Below, in pieces: positions 62,471-64,000 of a stretch of 64,000 bases of DNA. The notes beneath the pieces are model-generated. The model was not told the origin of the DNA and searched no databases. It saw only the letters and a list, made by a program, of their open reading frames with translations. Numbering within the stretch: the first letter of the stretch is position 1; every line of letters starts with the position of its first letter. This stretch comes from Paractinoplanes ferrugineus (GTDB taxonomy: Bacteria; Actinomycetota; Actinomycetes; Mycobacteriales; Micromonosporaceae), in NCBI RefSeq assembly GCF_016862195.1, contig NZ_BOMM01000008.1, positions 62,001 to 126,000 on the forward strand. The letters run 5' to 3'. Both the position numbers and the translations under genes were made by a program.

Positions 62471-64000
62471 ACCCGCTGCTCGCCCAGTTCCTGGCCGAGG
62501 CCGCTGACCTGCTCACCCAGGTCGACGAGGGCCTGCTCCAGCTGGAGCGCACGCCCGGCGACCCGGAGCTGGTCAACGAGGTGTTCCGGGCCGCGCACAC
62601 GTTCAAGGGGTCGTCCGGCCTGTTCGACTTCCCCGAGCTGACCAAGCTCACGCACGCGGCCGAGGACCTGCTCGACGCGGTGCGCGCCGGTGAGCTGCCG
62701 CTGGACTCGGGCATGACCGACGACCTGCTGGCCACGTTCGACCTGATCCGGGGCTGGCTCGCCTACGTCACCACCGAGGAGCGTCTGCCGTCGACGGCCG
62801 GGGCCGACGCGGCGAGCCTGATCGTCCGGCTGCGGGCGCCGATCGGCGGTGAGGTGGTTCGCGAGGCGCCGACGCTGTCGGGCCCGCAGGCCGGCGATGT
62901 CGCGCCGGCCTGGCTTGCCTATTTCGACGAGGAGTGGCTCGCCGAGACCGCCGCCTGGCTGCGCACCACCTCGTCGCAGATGCGATTCATCCGGTACGCC
63001 CCGGATTCCGGCTGCTTCTTCCGGGCCGAGGATCCGCTGCACCTGATCCGCCAGGTCCCGGCCCTGGACCGGCTCAACGTGATCGAGCCGGTGGAGTGGC
63101 CGGAGGCCGCCGACTACGACGAATACGCCTGCCTGGTCGCGTTCGTCTGCGCGACGCGGGCCGGGATGGGCGAGATCCAATACCTGTTCCGCTACGTGGT
63201 CGACCAGTTCGAGCTGGTCGACCTCGACGGTGACGCGATCCAGCGGTACCTGTCCGGCGAGATCGAGATCGAGGTCGAGCCCGAGTCCGGCACCGCGGAA
63301 AAGCAAGATCAAAAGCCGTCGTCGAGTACGGATCCGGCCCTGCTCGCCGACGCGCGGGCGGTGCTCGCCGCCTCGCTGAAGGCGCTGGCCCTCAATCCGA
63401 CGAACACGTGCCATCTGATCTCCCTGGCCAAGGCCATCACCTACGCGGCGCACGCCTTCGGCGACCCGGTCGAGATCCAGGAACCGGACGTCGTGACCCT
63501 GACCGCGACCGTGACGCGCCTGCTCGGCGACACCGCGGAGGCGGTGGAGGACCCGGTGCGAACGGTGGTGCCCCTGGTGGCAGCCGACGAGGCACCGGCC
63601 GCCGAGCGCCGTGCCGACGACCCGGGCGGCCAGGTCGGCAGCCGCATCCTCAAGGTCGACCAGGAGAAGGTCGACCACCTGATGGAGCTGGTCGGCGAGC
63701 TCAACGTGGCCAAGAACGGGCTGACCTTCCTGGCGGGCGCGGCCGAGGAGGAGTTCGGCAGCCGCGCCCTGGCCCGCCGGATCAAGGATCAGTACTCGGG
63801 ACTGCACCGCATCGCCGAGGAGTTGCAGGCCTCGGTCATGGACATCCGGATGCTGCCGCTGTCGGTGGCCTTCTCCCGGTTCCCCCGCCTGGTCCGCGAC
63901 CTGAGCCGGCGGCTCGGCAAGAACATCGAGCTGGTCCTCGAGGGCGAGGACACGATGGCCGACAAGGACGTCATCGAGGCGCTCGCCGATCCGCTTGTCC
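62467..64000 (+). CDS. cheA: Chemotaxis histidine kinase CheA, 3' end outside window
   Basis: CheA autophosphorylates on its Hpt domain and passes phosphate to CheY and CheB. 511 residues are present and the frame stays open to the window end. The N-terminal Hpt domain carries the phospho-His at about residue 44 (VFRAAHTFKGSSGLFDFPEL). A middle region (about 140-260, CFFRAEDPLHLIRQVPALDRL) looks like a P2-type CheY/CheB docking domain, followed by an acidic linker. The P3 dimerisation region (ILKVDQEKVDHLMELVGELNVAKNGL) and the N-box approach (IRMLPLSVAFSRFPRLVRDLSRRLGK ... DKDVIEALADPL) follow. The rest of the ATPase domain and the CheW-like domain must lie beyond 64000. Confidence 0.96.
   Translation, partial: MNPLLAQFLAEAADLLTQVDEGLLQLERTPGDPELVNEVFRAAHTFKGSSGLFDFPELTKLTHAAEDLLDAVRAGELPLDSGMTDDLLATFDLIRGWLAYVTTEERLPSTAGADAASLIVRLRAPIGGEVVREAPTLSGPQAGDVAPAWLAYFDEEWLAETAAWLRTTSSQMRFIRYAPDSGCFFRAEDPLHLIRQVPALDRLNVIEPVEWPEAADYDEYACLVAFVCATRAGMGEIQYLFRYVVDQFELVDLDGDAIQRYLSGEIEIEVEPESGTAEKQDQKPSSSTDPALLADARAVLAASLKALALNPTNTCHLISLAKAITYAAHAFGDPVEIQEPDVVTLTATVTRLLGDTAEAVEDPVRTVVPLVAADEAPAAERRADDPGGQVGSRILKVDQEKVDHLMELVGELNVAKNGLTFLAGAAEEEFGSRALARRIKDQYSGLHRIAEELQASVMDIRMLPLSVAFSRFPRLVRDLSRRLGKNIELVLEGEDTMADKDVIEALADPLV

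Overview
The window is high-GC (about 70%) actinobacterial chromosome. Gene content and order point to Micromonosporaceae, most likely Actinoplanes or a close relative: many GTG starts, a serial IdeR/SigB/LexA/NrdR regulator set, B12-dependent ribonucleotide reductase, and a chemotaxis operon as expected in a genus with motile spores. The genus is an inference. The order recA-recX ... miaB ... miaA-dapF-hflX-lexA-(LysM divisome gene)-nrdR ... ideR ... sigB follows the mycobacterial recA-to-sigB segment, with local insertions. No rRNA, tRNA, transposase, integrase or CRISPR array was recognised.

Layout. 1-6.5 kb: recA (5' end outside the window), recX, an LPXTG surface protein, a proline-rich membrane protein with YGPF motifs, and rny (RNase Y). 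6.5-9.9 kb: a leftward glutamate-type ABC importer gluA-gluB-gluC-gluD with a terminator-like hairpin between gluB and gluC. 10-17.7 kb: a small unknown, miaB, a membrane GGDEF protein, a divergent LysR/PLP-dehydratase pair, a DUF349 protein and miaA. 17.7-22.5 kb: dapF, a frameshifted glycerophosphodiesterase, malic enzyme and hflX. 22.5-25.4 kb: a secreted propeller-like protein with a long PQGQPPR-repeat tail, then a gene-free G-rich repeat stretch. 25.4-30.5 kb: the SOS/DNA-precursor block lexA, LysM division suppressor, nrdR and nrdJ, with two good SOS boxes between lexA and the LysM gene.

30.5-40 kb looks like a genus-variable insertion. It holds a multiply frameshifted methyltransferase, a membrane protein with a cytoplasmic nucleoside-phosphorylase-like domain of the type used by bacterial immune effectors, a secreted galactose oxidase with three discoidin domains, an MFS transporter, an HTH protein/hydrolase pair under a perfect palindrome, and a lipoprotein. 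40-47.3 kb: ideR, an AcuC-type deacetylase beside a GNAT-acyl-CoA-synthetase-like acetyltransferase (a likely protein-acetylation eraser/writer pair), dtd, spo0M and sigB. 47.3-55 kb: a tandem-repeat array, a kinase-like/DUF2568 fusion, an acidic unknown, a HAD phosphatase, and an FtsX-type ABC system divergent from a NarL-type two-component pair, with repeated operator-like sites between them. 55-64 kb: a second G-rich array, an HhH-GPD protein, and a tightly coupled chemosensory operon: soluble MCP with two signalling tips, triple CheW, CheB, HEAT protein, CheR, CheY, and CheA running off the end.

The best candidates for new biology are the membrane-PNP protein (31361-33388) and the soluble chemosensory operon with duplicated MCP tip and triplicated CheW (56120-64000). 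Three single-base frame breaks in GC-rich runs (one in the phosphodiesterase, two in the methyltransferase) could be real decay or assembly errors; the sequence alone cannot decide.
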